Below, piece after piece: positions 33,947 to 42,816 of a stretch of 64,000 nucleotides of DNA (position 1 is the first letter of the stretch; each line of letters begins with the position of its first letter). The stretch lies in the NCBI GenBank assembly GCA_023433775.1, contig JAEYTY010000042.1, positions 1-64,000 of the forward strand, written 5' to 3'. Below the pieces are notes generated by a model. It saw only the letters and a program-made list of their open reading frames with translations. It did no database searches and was not told the DNA's origin. The stretch is from Pseudomonadota bacterium (GTDB taxonomy: Bacteria > Pseudomonadota > Alphaproteobacteria > Rhizobiales > Devosiaceae). The translations under genes and the position numbers were made by a program.

Positions 33947-35908
33947 TCAGCCTTTGACGGCGCCGACTGTCAGGCCCTCGGAGAGGAAGCGCTGGGCGTA
34001 GATGTAGAGGATCGCCACCGGAACTGCCGTCAACAGCGAGGCTGCCATCAGTTTGCCCCAGGGCAGGATGTCGCCCACAACCAGCGACTGCAGCCCGATG
34101 GGCAGGGTGCGCAGGGATTCGCTGGTGATGAACACGAAGGCGAAGAGGAACTCGTTCCACGCATTGGTGAAGGCGAACAGCGTCACCGAAAGGATAGCCG
34201 GTGCCGCCAGCGGCAATGTGATGCGCCAGAAGATGTAGAGCCGGCTGGCGCCGTCGATGCGCGCTGCCTCCTCCAGCTCAACCGGAATGGAGCGGAAATA
34301 GCCCATCAATACCCAGGTGGCGAAGGGCAGCAGGAATGTCGGATAGGTAATGATCAGAGCCGTGTGGCTGTTGATCACGCCCAGCGTGGTCAGCGTCTGG
34401 TAAAGCGGGATGAACAGCAGCGTACCCGGCAGCAGATAAGTAATCAGCAGCAGGGTGGTCAGCAGGCCCGCACCACGGAACCGCAGTCGCGACAGCGCAT
34501 AGGCCGCGAGAGAGGCCAGAGCGACGGACACCAGGGTACTCGCCAGTGCCACGAAGGCTGAGTTCATCAGCCAGGTGAGAAACGGCGTGTCATTGATGAG
34601 CGACGTATATTGTTCAAGCGTTGCAGGCTCGGGCCAGAAGATCGAGCGGCGTTCGCTGATCTGCGGCGTGGATTTCAGCGAGGTCGTGATAATCCAGTAG
34701 AACGGGAAGATCACGAAAACGAGGAATGGCGTCAGCACCAGCACGCGCGCCAGCGGTCCGGCATTCGAACGAGCAGACTGCCGGAAGATTGGCTGCGCAG
34801 CGGGACGGCCAGTGGCGACGCGAACCTTGCGCACGGCCCATTCGATACCGGCGAAAATCAGCTGGATTGGCAGGAACACCAGGTCAATGATGATATTGAC
34901 CAGCCAGACGCCGCCGGCCTGTATCCTGTCGGCAAGGCCCGGACCGCGTTTGGATGTACCATCGCGCCTGTCGTCCTGGCGCATGTAGCGCGCCAGCACC
35001 CAGATCAGAATGGCCATGAGAGGCGCCACGCTGAAGGCGATGGCGATACCGGGGCCATACTGGAGAGAGCCGAGGGCCTTCTCATAGGCAAGGATCGAAT
35101 AGAGCTTGGTCGCGCCGGCGGGGCCACCACCGGTCATCAGGAAGGGCAGGCCGAACTGGTTGAAGGTCGAGATGAAAGAGAGCAGCAGCGTCACGATGAT
35201 CACGTAGCGCAGGCCGGGCAGGGTGACATTGCGGAAGCGCTGAACGGCATTGGCGCCATCGACTTGCGCCGCTTCGATCTGCTCGCGGTCGATGGCTTTC
35301 AGCCCGGCCAGGATCAGCAGCACGAAGAAGGGAATGCCTTTCCAGACATTGACCGAAATGATGCTGCCCATGGCCATGTTGGGGTCGGAGAGCCAGCCGA
35401 GCGGCCGGTCGATAAGGCCGGCGCCCTGAAGGATTGGGTTAAGGCCGCCAAACATCGGATCGTAGATGCTCTTCCAGGCCAAAGCGGTGACGATTTCCGG
35501 CACGATCCAGGGCAGCAGCATGATGCCGCTGAGCAGGCTGCGGAACGGCAGGCGGCTATTGAGGATAAGCGCCACAGTCATGCCGATGACGAATTTCAGG
35601 CTGAGCGACCAGAAGGTGAACTGGATGGTGTTCTGCATGGACTGCAGGAAATCGCTGCTGGTCCAGAGGCGCTCATAATTGCGGAGCCCGACATTGACGG
35701 TTTCGCCGGTCAGGAAGTTCAGCGAGGTGGTGCTGATGAAAATAGCGCTGACAAAGGGCCAGAAAATCAGCAGCACCATGATGAGAACCATGGGCAGCAC
35801 GAAGAGGTAGCCCACCTTCCAGTCGCGGCCGAGCAGGTTTTCAAACCGTTTCTTGCTGGTTGGCGGGGTATTTGTGAACCCCGTCGCAAGGGTCATCCGA
35901 TCGTCCAT
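33947..35908 (-). CDS. Fused sugar ABC permease (MalF-like plus MalG-like in one chain)
   Basis: A 653-residue protein that joins two carbohydrate-type permeases normally made as separate chains of about 290 residues. The first half (about 30-315) has six spans and the loop EAAQVDGANAVQRFRNVTLPG near 217. The second half (about 385-653) has the loop EAARIDGASRLYIFWRITLPL near 560. These are the two EAA motifs that dock the ATPase. A linker of about 70 residues (310-380) includes one extra hydrophobic stretch (GVWLVNIIIDLVFLPIQLIFAG). An odd number of extra crossings would alter topology, so the linker may be re-entrant. It lies downstream of its binding protein (36040) with a 131-base gap. 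Confidence 0.9.
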   Translation of the reverse strand: MDDRMTLATGFTNTPPTSKKRFENLLGRDWKVGYLFVLPMVLIMVLLIFWPFVSAIFISTTSLNFLTGETVNVGLRNYERLWTSSDFLQSMQNTIQFTFWSLSLKFVIGMTVALILNSRLPFRSLLSGIMLLPWIVPEIVTALAWKSIYDPMFGGLNPILQGAGLIDRPLGWLSDPNMAMGSIISVNVWKGIPFFVLLILAGLKAIDREQIEAAQVDGANAVQRFRNVTLPGLRYVIIVTLLLSFISTFNQFGLPFLMTGGGPAGATKLYSILAYEKALGSLQYGPGIAIAFSVAPLMAILIWVLARYMRQDDRRDGTSKRGPGLADRIQAGGVWLVNIIIDLVFLPIQLIFAGIEWAVRKVRVATGRPAAQPIFRQSARSNAGPLARVLVLTPFLVFVIFPFYWIITTSLKSTPQISERRSIFWPEPATLEQYTSLINDTPFLTWLMNSAFVALASTLVSVALASLAAYALSRLRFRGAGLLTTLLLITYLLPGTLLFIPLYQTLTTLGVINSHTALIITYPTFLLPFATWVLMGYFRSIPVELEEAARIDGASRLYIFWRITLPLAAPAILSVTLFAFTNAWNEFLFAFVFITSESLRTLPIGLQSLVVGDILPWGKLMAASLLTAVPVAILYIYAQRFLSEGLTVGAVKG

Positions 35909-35996
35909 GGCTGTGCTCCATCGGGGCCCGGCCCCCGGTCGAAATAAGTAAACGGCCGCGCGGCCGGAGTGCGGCGCGACTACGTGGCCATCTGGC

Positions 35997-36026
35997 GCGA
36001 CGGGACATCAGGAGACGCCCCGTCGC
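35997..36026 (-). other. Hairpin between binding-protein and fused-permease genes
   Basis: GCGACGGG (35997-36004) pairs with CCCGTCGC (36019-36026). It lies 13 bases past the binding-protein stop on the minus strand, without a T-run. Confidence 0.55.
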
Positions 36027-36039
36027 GTTGCCCCTAAGG

Positions 36040-37437
36040 CTACATGATGCCGCCTTCTTCGAAGATCTGGACGATCTTGTTGTGGGCGTCGGTCACCGCT
36101 TCCTGCGAGCTCATGCGGCCACTGATGACATTGCCCATGGCCTGTTCCAGCACGCCCTGGGCGCGGATGGCGTCGATCTGGGCAGCCGGCTGGGCCGGCC
36201 AGGAGGGGCCGATGAAAGGATCTGGCACGCTGACCTGATCCTTGATGATCGCGTAGTTCGGGTCAGCAGCGATCAGTTCGTCGGTCCAGAGGCTTTCGTA
36301 GGCCGGCATGAAGAGGCCACCGGCAATCGAGGACATCGGCGTGAAGTTGGCCGGATCGAGCAGGTCGAGAGCCAGCTTCTTGGCGAGGTCGACGTTCGGC
36401 GCACCCTTGAAGATGGTGAGCCAGCCACCAACCGCACCGCCGTCACGGCTGTCGCCGTTATTGGCATTGGGCTGACGCAGCAGGACAGTGTTCGGGAAGA
36501 CCGGGTTGTTGTCGCGCTTGCCTGCCGCGTAGAGCGAGTACGCATTGTGGGTATAGCCAATGCTGCCGGCGAGCCACGCTTCATTGTTGGACAGGTCGCC
36601 CCAGCTTTCGACGCCCGGGGGCAGCATGGCGGCATACTTGCCGTTGCGATCATAGGTTTCACGAACGAATTCAAATGCGGCAACTGTTTCTGGCGAGTCG
36701 AATTCAACCTTGGTGCCGGTTTCGTCGGTAAAGTGGCCGCCAAAGGCGTTGAGAATGCCCGAAGCGATACCCCAGCCGTCGCCGGACTGGTTGACCGTAA
36801 CGCCCCAGCCCCAGAACTCGTTGTCCGGGTCGGAGATGGCAAGAGCGGCCTCGCGGCGCTTTTCCCAGGTGTCGAGCGTGGCCGGGTCGATGCCCTTTTC
36901 AGCAAGCTTGTCGCCGCGGAAGAAGGTGCCGGTCGTGTTGGCGATGAAAGGGACAGCCATCCACTTGCCGTCAATCTTGCCGATTTTCTCGGCATTGATG
37001 CCCTGCATCACATTGCCGTAGCGGCTGATGGCTTCGTCGACGACGTCGGAGACGTCTTCGAGCAGGCCCAGCAGGTGCATCTGCGGAATGGAGACGTTGC
37101 TGGTATAGGCCAGATCTGGCGGATTACCGGCGCGCACGGCGGCGGACATCTTGCCCAGGAAGTCACCGAAGGATTCCGGGTTGGTGGTCGAAATGTCGAG
37201 CTGGGTATTGTTGGCCGAAGCGAAATTCGCAACGGTGTCGCGGAACAGGTTCTGGGCGGCTTCGAAATATTCGGTGCGGTGAATAACCGTCAGCTTGCCG
37301 GCAGCGCCCTGGGGCAGTTCCATTTCCGGGGCAGCGTCCTGTGCAAAGGCCGGAAGGCCATTGCTTGCGGCCCACAGGCCAAGGCCTGCAGCACCGCTAC
37401 CGCGCAAAATATCGCGGCGAGTGAACTTTGACGTCAT
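36040..37437 (-). CDS. Sugar ABC substrate-binding protein, family 1, Tat-type signal
   Basis: A 465-residue periplasmic receptor. The N-terminus TSKFTRRDILRGSGAAGLGLWAASNGLPAFAQ is a twin-arginine signal with cleavage near residue 32. The rest is a group 1 (MalE/UgpB-like) binding protein, with GKWMAVPFIANTTGTFFRGDKLAEKGI near 155. ATG 37437 has GAGGAGGAGA upstream; an in-frame ATG 27 bases earlier is less likely. It is transcribed leftwards with the fused permease, and divergently from its ATPase at 37817. With the cytoplasmic GH95 next door, a fucosylated oligosaccharide is a reasonable cargo, by inference only. Confidence 0.92.
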   Translation of the reverse strand: MTSKFTRRDILRGSGAAGLGLWAASNGLPAFAQDAAPEMELPQGAAGKLTVIHRTEYFEAAQNLFRDTVANFASANNTQLDISTTNPESFGDFLGKMSAAVRAGNPPDLAYTSNVSIPQMHLLGLLEDVSDVVDEAISRYGNVMQGINAEKIGKIDGKWMAVPFIANTTGTFFRGDKLAEKGIDPATLDTWEKRREAALAISDPDNEFWGWGVTVNQSGDGWGIASGILNAFGGHFTDETGTKVEFDSPETVAAFEFVRETYDRNGKYAAMLPPGVESWGDLSNNEAWLAGSIGYTHNAYSLYAAGKRDNNPVFPNTVLLRQPNANNGDSRDGGAVGGWLTIFKGAPNVDLAKKLALDLLDPANFTPMSSIAGGLFMPAYESLWTDELIAADPNYAIIKDQVSVPDPFIGPSWPAQPAAQIDAIRAQGVLEQAMGNVISGRMSSQEAVTDAHNKIVQIFEEGGIM

Positions 37438-37816
37438 GGTTCCAGTCTCCTCCTCTTGGAACATGGCAGATGTTGGGTGGTCCTCGCGTCAAAAAGTGCC
37501 CCGACGCGTAATGCTCTCTTTCGGACTCTCCCTGCTCTCCTGGCACCCTCCCGGCACCAAGTTACTGACCGCGCCCTATTTTTATTTGTCGGACAATACG
37601 GTAGCGAGGCGAAAATTATTACAACCCTTTTCCTGAGTCAAACGGGCTTTTGAATGGGTTTCAGGGGGTTGGGTGTCTTTTCCACTCTTGTATGTAGCTC
37701 TATTGTCGGACTAAAGAGGAAATGCTGCTTATAAAAATCAGGGCGGGCTTCACGGCAGATAGACGAGAATCTGGCGCTTCCGACCGATAGCGACGATTTC
37801 CTGGGGAGGAGACAGT
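37438..37816. promoter_or_regulatory. Divergent regulatory region of the sugar ABC genes
   Basis: These 379 bases hold no gene. They contain the palindrome TTGTC-G-GACAA at 37586-37596 and an imperfect copy, TTGTCGGACTA, at 37703-37713, 117 bases apart. Two spaced operators in a divergent region suggest looping or control of both directions. The motif resembles sites of FCD-type GntR regulators. The ATPase gene is preceded by GGGGAGGAG. Confidence 0.65.
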
Positions 37817-38875
37817 ATGGGTGCAGTGACAATCCGGAACGCACGCAAGAATTACGGCAACCTCGAAGTGTTGCATGGCGTGTCGATCGACATTGCAGAC
37901 GGCGAGTTCGTCATTCTCGTGGGGCCGTCAGGCTGTGGAAAATCCACGCTGCTGCGCATGATTGCCGGCCTTGAGGACATCACAGCGGGCGAAATCGAGA
38001 TCGCTGGCATGGTCGTCAATGACCTCGCGCCAAAGGACCGCGACATTGCCATGGTGTTCCAGTCCTATGCGCTTTATCCGCATATGACTGTCGAAGAGAA
38101 TATGGGTTTCTCCCTCAAGCTGGCACGCAAGTCCAAGGAGGAGATCCGCAGCCGCGTCGCCAATGCAGCGCAAATCCTCGGCCTCGAAGCCTATCTTGAT
38201 CGCTATCCACGCCATTTGTCGGGTGGACAGCGCCAGCGCGTGGCCATGGGGCGCGCAATTGTTCGTGATCCGCAGGTGTTCCTGTTCGACGAGCCATTGT
38301 CCAACCTCGACGCCAAGCTGCGCGTACAGATGCGTAGCGAAATCAAGGTCAACCATCAGCGCCTCAAGACCACGACGGTCTATGTGACGCATGACCAGAT
38401 CGAAGCCATGACCATGGCGGATCGTATCGTTGTCATGCACTCGGGCAACATCGAACAGATCGGCACCCCGCTGGAGCTTTATGACCGTCCGGCAAACTTG
38501 TTCGTGGCTGGCTTTATCGGCTCTCCGTCGATGAACATTGCTGGCGGCAATATTTCCGGGACCGACTTTGTCACTGCCGACGGCACGAAGATCGCACTTG
38601 GCTCATTGCCGGCCGGGCTCTCCGATGGTCCGGTACATCTCGGTGTAAGGCCGGAACATCTGCGGCTCGACCCCAGTGGCGTCGCCGCCGAGGTACAGGT
38701 CATCGAACCGACAGGCTCGGAAACCCAGGTCGCGCTGCGTCTGGGTGGCCATGATATGGTTGGCGTTTTCCGCGAGCGGGTGAGGGCGCAGCCCGGCGAC
38801 AAGATCGGCATTGGCTTCGATCCTGAAACCCTCCATCTCTTTGACTCTGAATCCGGCCGTCGCCTCGAGCGGTAA
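37817..38875 (+). CDS. Sugar ABC transporter ATP-binding protein (MalK/UgpC type)
   Basis: A 352-residue ATPase with Walker A GPSGCGKST near residue 36, Q-loop VFQSYALYPHMTV near 80, signature LSGGQRQRVAMGRAI near 133, Walker B VFLFDEPLSNLDA near 153 and H-loop VTHDQIEAMTMADR near 187. The C-terminal TOBE/MalK domain starts near 235 (FVAGFIGSPSMN). It serves the fused permease at 33947. GGGGAGGAG lies 8 bases before ATG 37817. Confidence 0.95.
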   Translation: MGAVTIRNARKNYGNLEVLHGVSIDIADGEFVILVGPSGCGKSTLLRMIAGLEDITAGEIEIAGMVVNDLAPKDRDIAMVFQSYALYPHMTVEENMGFSLKLARKSKEEIRSRVANAAQILGLEAYLDRYPRHLSGGQRQRVAMGRAIVRDPQVFLFDEPLSNLDAKLRVQMRSEIKVNHQRLKTTTVYVTHDQIEAMTMADRIVVMHSGNIEQIGTPLELYDRPANLFVAGFIGSPSMNIAGGNISGTDFVTADGTKIALGSLPAGLSDGPVHLGVRPEHLRLDPSGVAAEVQVIEPTGSETQVALRLGGHDMVGVFRERVRAQPGDKIGIGFDPETLHLFDSESGRRLER

Positions 38876-38906
38876 GCACCCCAGACTATCAGTGACGTGA
38901 AACATA

Positions 38907-38938
38907 GGGCCATGCCGGGAAATCGGCATGGCCCTTTG
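38907..38938 (+). terminator. Terminator after the MalK-type ATPase
   Basis: An 11-bp perfect stem GGGCCATGCCG/CGGCATGGCCC (38907-38917, 38924-38934) has a 6-base loop and a short TTT tail. Confidence 0.8.
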
Positions 38939-38999
38939 CTGTTCATCCCTCGGCATTCGATGAAATAAATTTCACGAACTAATTTTTGTTGCAAATGAA

Positions 39000-39055
39000 T
39001 TGACAGCTCCAGAAGCGGATGGTTGTATCCCGGTATTGCGATAAAATTCGCAATA
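39000..39055 (+). promoter_or_regulatory. Promoter and operator of the SorC-linked polyol operon
   Basis: A consensus -35 TTGACA (39000-39005) with a 17-base spacer leads to TTGTAT (39023-39028). The inverted repeat TATTGCGA (39034-39041)/TCGCAATA (39048-39055) lies just after, covering the start region. A further perfect palindrome TGAAAT-AA-ATTTCA sits at 38961-38974. The SorC regulator at 42817 is the natural candidate ligand. Confidence 0.7.
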
Positions 39056-39127
39056 TGAAATTTCTTGCAACCGTAACAAAGCACGTTAACGTCGACTGCG
39101 GCTGCAGGGAGGGAAGCGGAGGAGATT

Positions 39128-40147
39128 ATGATGAAGATTGCATTGGCCGGGGCAGCAGCCGCGGCGATGATGACTGCCGCATTTGTGCCCGTCACTGACG
39201 TTGCCGCTCAGGAAGGGTTCACCTGCAAGCCCGGCGAGACCTACATCATGAATGTCATGGTGTCGGCGCACCCCTATTGGGTGCCGGTTTATCAGGGCTT
39301 CAAGCAGGCCGCTGAGGCCATGGGCTGCGAGACGATTTTCTCGGGCACGCCCGATTATGACATCACCAAGCAGATTGCTTCGTTCGAGCAGGATCTGGTG
39401 AAGAACCCGACCGGTATCCTGCTGCATCCGATGCAGGCCGATCCGTTCATCGAGCCGATCAACCGCGCCATCGAAAGCGGTGTTTCAGTGACCACTTTTG
39501 CCGCTGACTCACCCAATTCCAAGCGCACCGCCTATGTGACCTCGGACAATCTGGCGGAAGCCAAGTTCGCCGCCGAGGAAATCGTTAAGCAGGTTGGCGA
39601 CTCCGCCGAATATGCGGTCCTCGAAAATCCGGGCCAGAGCAACCACGACCTGCGTGTCACCGCGCTGATCGACTATATGGAAGCCAATTATCCGAACATG
39701 AAGCTGGTCGGTCGTCAGGCCACCAACCAGGACAGCAACGCGGCCTATCGTGCCACGGCGGCTATCCTGCAGGCCAACCCGAACCTGGCCGCCATGTGGA
39801 TCCCTGAAGCCGGCTCGGCTGAAGGCGCGGTGACTGCCGTTCTCGAGGCTGATGCCGATGTGCTGATCATGCACGCCGACGTCACCCCGGCGACGCTGGA
39901 GCACATCAAGGCCGGCAATATTCACATGTCGCTCAACCCCAATCAGGGCGTTCAGGGCTTCATGGGCTTCATTGTCACCTTTATGGGCGCCCATCCCGAT
40001 CTGTTCGATCCGTTCAATGACTACAAGGTGTCGGGTTACAACCCGATGCAGGTGCCCTTTGTCGATAACGGCTTTGCCGTCATCACCAAGGACAATGCCG
40101 ACTCGTTCGACCTGAACACCTACATGGAAGGCCGCGACCCGAACTGA
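39128..40147 (+). CDS. RbsB-type sugar-binding protein, ABC system A
   Basis: A 339-residue periplasmic receptor of the Peripla_BP_4 type. The signal peptide is about 28 residues (ending TDVAAQ). The mature part opens TYIMNVMVSAHPYWVPVYQGFKQAAEAMGCE, as in ribose/autoinducer-type receptors. GGAGGAG precedes ATG 39128. The next genes are a double ATPase and a permease, so this is a complete system. Ligand: an open-chain or cyclic sugar or polyol, judging by the downstream enzymes. Confidence 0.92.
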   Translation: MMKIALAGAAAAAMMTAAFVPVTDVAAQEGFTCKPGETYIMNVMVSAHPYWVPVYQGFKQAAEAMGCETIFSGTPDYDITKQIASFEQDLVKNPTGILLHPMQADPFIEPINRAIESGVSVTTFAADSPNSKRTAYVTSDNLAEAKFAAEEIVKQVGDSAEYAVLENPGQSNHDLRVTALIDYMEANYPNMKLVGRQATNQDSNAAYRATAAILQANPNLAAMWIPEAGSAEGAVTAVLEADADVLIMHADVTPATLEHIKAGNIHMSLNPNQGVQGFMGFIVTFMGAHPDLFDPFNDYKVSGYNPMQVPFVDNGFAVITKDNADSFDLNTYMEGRDPN

Positions 40148-40170
40148 TTTCGGCTCCGCCCTTATCAATG

Positions 40171-40194
40171 CCGCGTCGCCTTCGGGCGGCGCGG
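40171..40194 (+). other. UUCG hairpin between receptor and ATPase genes, system A
   Basis: CCGCGTCGCC and GGCGGCGCGG form a 10-bp stem with one G-T pair, closed by a TTCG tetraloop. No T-run follows. Confidence 0.75.
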
Positions 40195-40229
40195 ACACCC
40201 CGAATATCTCCCAAACCAAGGTCAGAACC

Positions 40230-41762
40230 ATGTCGGCGGGCGCGGAACACGATCCGATCCTCAAGATAACCAATCTCGTCAAGTCGTTCGGACCAATCCG
40301 GGCGCTGCGCGGGGTGGACTTCGAGCTTCGCCGTGGCGAAATCCACGCCATTGCCGGCGAGAATGGCGCGGGCAAATCGACGCTCATGAACATTATCGAC
40401 GGCATTTTGGCGCCCGACAGTGGCGAGATCCGTCTCGATGGTCAGCCTGTTACAATCACCTCGCCCGCTATGGCGCAGAAGCTGGGTATTGGCTTCGTCC
40501 ATCAGGAGATCGCGCTGTGCCCCGATGTGACCGTGGCCGAAAACATCTTCATGTCGGTGACCAATTTCAGCCGTTCGCCGCTGATGGATTATGCCGATAT
40601 CGAACGTCGGGCAGCAGAGATCCTGCATCGCCTTGGCAATATCAACCCCACAGCGCTGGTGCGGACCCTGTCGATCTCCCAGCAACAGTTGGTCGAGATC
40701 GCCAAGGCGCTGACGCTCGATTGCAGGGTTCTGATCCTCGACGAGCCCACTGCCGCGCTGACGGAACGCGAGGCGCGGATCCTCTTCGAGATTATGCATA
40801 GCCTTGCCAGCCAGGGCATATCGATCATCTACATCTCCCATCGCATGGTCGAAATTTTCGACAATTGCGACCGGGTGACCGTCATGCGCGACGGGCAATA
40901 TATCACCACGCTCAATGTCGCCGAAACGACGCCCGGCGCGGTGGTCAGCGCCATGGTGGGCCGTGTGATCGACAATCTCTATCCGCCCAAGCAGCGGTTG
41001 GAAGACCGGAGCGATGAAATCCTGCTGGAGGTGCGCAATTTCTCTGAAGCCAAACGGTTCAAGGACGTGTCTTTCCGGTTGCGGCGCGGTGAAATTCTGG
41101 GCTTTGCCGGGCTGATCGGTGCGGGGCGCAGCGAAATTGTTCGTGGCATCTGCCGGCTTGAGGGCAATGTCACCGGCGAGGTTTTGCTGGCCGGTAAGCC
41201 CGTCTCCTTCAAAGATTATGGCGAGAGCATCGGCGCCGGCATTGTCTATCTTTCCGAGGACCGCAAAGGCGATGGCCTCTTTCTAGATATGTCGATCGCC
41301 GCCAATGTTTCAGCGCTGAAACTTCGCCAGGTCGCTTCCGGCGCCGGCATTATCGATGACAGCCGCGAAACCACGCAGGCCGAAAAGCTGGGCACCCAGC
41401 TCAATCTCAAGTGTCAGCATGTTGGACAGAAGGTTTCGGCTCTGTCCGGCGGCAATCAACAGAAGGTGGTCATCGCCAAGATGCTTTCGGTCAATCCGAA
41501 GGTCATCTTTCTCGATGAGCCCACGCGCGGCGTCGATGTCGGCGCCAAGGCGGAAATCCATCGCATCCTGCGCGATCTCGCCAATGAAGGGGTCGGCGTT
41601 GTCGTTATCTCGTCGGAGCTCCCTGAACTGATCGGTGTATGCGATCGGGTTCTGGTGGTTCGGGAAGGTCGGATTTCCGGGGAAGTGACAGGCGACGATA
41701 TGACCGAGGACCGGATTATGTATCTGGCCTCTGTCGGCGAAGAACAGAAGAAGGCATCGTGA
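40230..41762 (+). CDS. RbsA-type double ATP-binding protein, ABC system A
   Basis: A 510-residue protein with two ABC domains. Domain 1 has Walker A GENGAGKST near residue 45, signature-like LSISQQQLVEIAKAL near 147 and Walker B VLILDEPTAALT near 168. Domain 2 (from about 265) has degenerate Walker A GLIGAGRSE near 297, LSGGNQQKVVIAKML near 404 and VIFLDEPTRGVDVG near 424. Such asymmetric ATPases are normal for RbsA/MglA. The start of the permease gene overlaps its stop by one base. Confidence 0.94.
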   Translation: MSAGAEHDPILKITNLVKSFGPIRALRGVDFELRRGEIHAIAGENGAGKSTLMNIIDGILAPDSGEIRLDGQPVTITSPAMAQKLGIGFVHQEIALCPDVTVAENIFMSVTNFSRSPLMDYADIERRAAEILHRLGNINPTALVRTLSISQQQLVEIAKALTLDCRVLILDEPTAALTEREARILFEIMHSLASQGISIIYISHRMVEIFDNCDRVTVMRDGQYITTLNVAETTPGAVVSAMVGRVIDNLYPPKQRLEDRSDEILLEVRNFSEAKRFKDVSFRLRRGEILGFAGLIGAGRSEIVRGICRLEGNVTGEVLLAGKPVSFKDYGESIGAGIVYLSEDRKGDGLFLDMSIAANVSALKLRQVASGAGIIDDSRETTQAEKLGTQLNLKCQHVGQKVSALSGGNQQKVVIAKMLSVNPKVIFLDEPTRGVDVGAKAEIHRILRDLANEGVGVVVISSELPELIGVCDRVLVVREGRISGEVTGDDMTEDRIMYLASVGEEQKKAS

Positions 41763-42781
41763 TGACTGACCATTCGGCGACAACAGTATCTCCGCCCGCC
41801 AAGGAGCAAAGCCGTTTGCGGACAGGCGTTGCGGGAACCGGCCTGCGGATGCTGCGAATGCGCGAAACGGGCCTTGTGCTCATTATTCTGGCCCTCTTCG
41901 TGGTGATGTCCTTCGCCTCGCCCTATTTCCTCACCTGGCCCAATATGCGCGCCATGGCCATGGCCTTCGCGGTCGAAGGCATTGTTGTCGTGGGCATGAC
42001 CATCCTGCTGATTTCGGGTGGTATCGACCTATCGGTCGGTTCGGTTACGGCCTTGGCCATGGTCATCGCCGGCCTGCTGTTCCTCAGCGGGGTTGACCCA
42101 TGGGTTGCTTCGGCCATCTCCATTGCCGCCTGCACCCTGATCGGCGCCACGATGGGGTTCTTCGTCACCAAGGTGGGCCTGCATCATTTCATTGTTTCGC
42201 TGGCGGTCATGGTCATCGCGCGCGGCCTTTGCCTTTTGGGCACCGGTGGTCGTCCCCTCGGGCTTTTCACCCTGCCGGAATCGTTCAAATTCATCGGCCA
42301 GGGCTCCATCGGCCCGATCCCCGTCGTGCTGGTGATTTTCGTCGTGGTCATCGTCGCCTTCGATTTCATGCTTCGCCGCACGACCATGTTCCGCAAGGTG
42401 TTTTACACCGGCAGCAATGAGAAGGCGGCGGCCTATTCCGGTATTCGCACCAAGAAGGTTGTGTTCCTCACGACGACGCTTTGCTCGGCGCTGTGCGGCA
42501 TCGCGGGCATTATTTACATGGCGCGCTTCGGCTCGGCCCAACCCACATTCGGCATCGGCATGGAGCTCAATGTCATCGCCGCGGCGGTTATCGGCGGGGC
42601 CAGCCTGTCTGGCGGCACAGGCACTATTTTTGGCGCCATCCTTGGCACCATCCTGCTCTCGGTCGTGTCGAGTTCTCTCGCTCTGCTGGACGTGTCAGTC
42701 TACTGGCAGGACATTATCCGCGGATCGATTCTCCTCGGCGCGGTGACCATCGATCATTACCTGAACAAGAGACGCGGTTAG
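41762..42781 (+). CDS. RbsC-type permease, ABC system A
   Basis: A 339-residue permease with about 9-10 membrane spans from residue 35. The family motif is LLISGGIDLSVGSVTALAMV near 83, and the ATPase-docking stretch NEKAAAYSGIRTKKVVF is near 222. ATG 41762 shares one base with the previous stop. The regulator gene follows after 35 bases. Confidence 0.93.
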   Translation: MTDHSATTVSPPAKEQSRLRTGVAGTGLRMLRMRETGLVLIILALFVVMSFASPYFLTWPNMRAMAMAFAVEGIVVVGMTILLISGGIDLSVGSVTALAMVIAGLLFLSGVDPWVASAISIAACTLIGATMGFFVTKVGLHHFIVSLAVMVIARGLCLLGTGGRPLGLFTLPESFKFIGQGSIGPIPVVLVIFVVVIVAFDFMLRRTTMFRKVFYTGSNEKAAAYSGIRTKKVVFLTTTLCSALCGIAGIIYMARFGSAQPTFGIGMELNVIAAAVIGGASLSGGTGTIFGAILGTILLSVVSSSLALLDVSVYWQDIIRGSILLGAVTIDHYLNKRRG

Positions 42782-42816
42782 TTCAAGACCGGTCCAAATG
42801 ACGTCTGGCGATAGCT

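Noticed and set aside
34610..37431. Two long plus-strand frames (445 and 467 residues) opposite the fused permease and the Tat binding protein
   Set aside because: The minus-strand genes have clear spans, EAA loops and a Tat signal. The plus frames are rich in H, Q, D and G, as expected of reverse-frame artefacts.
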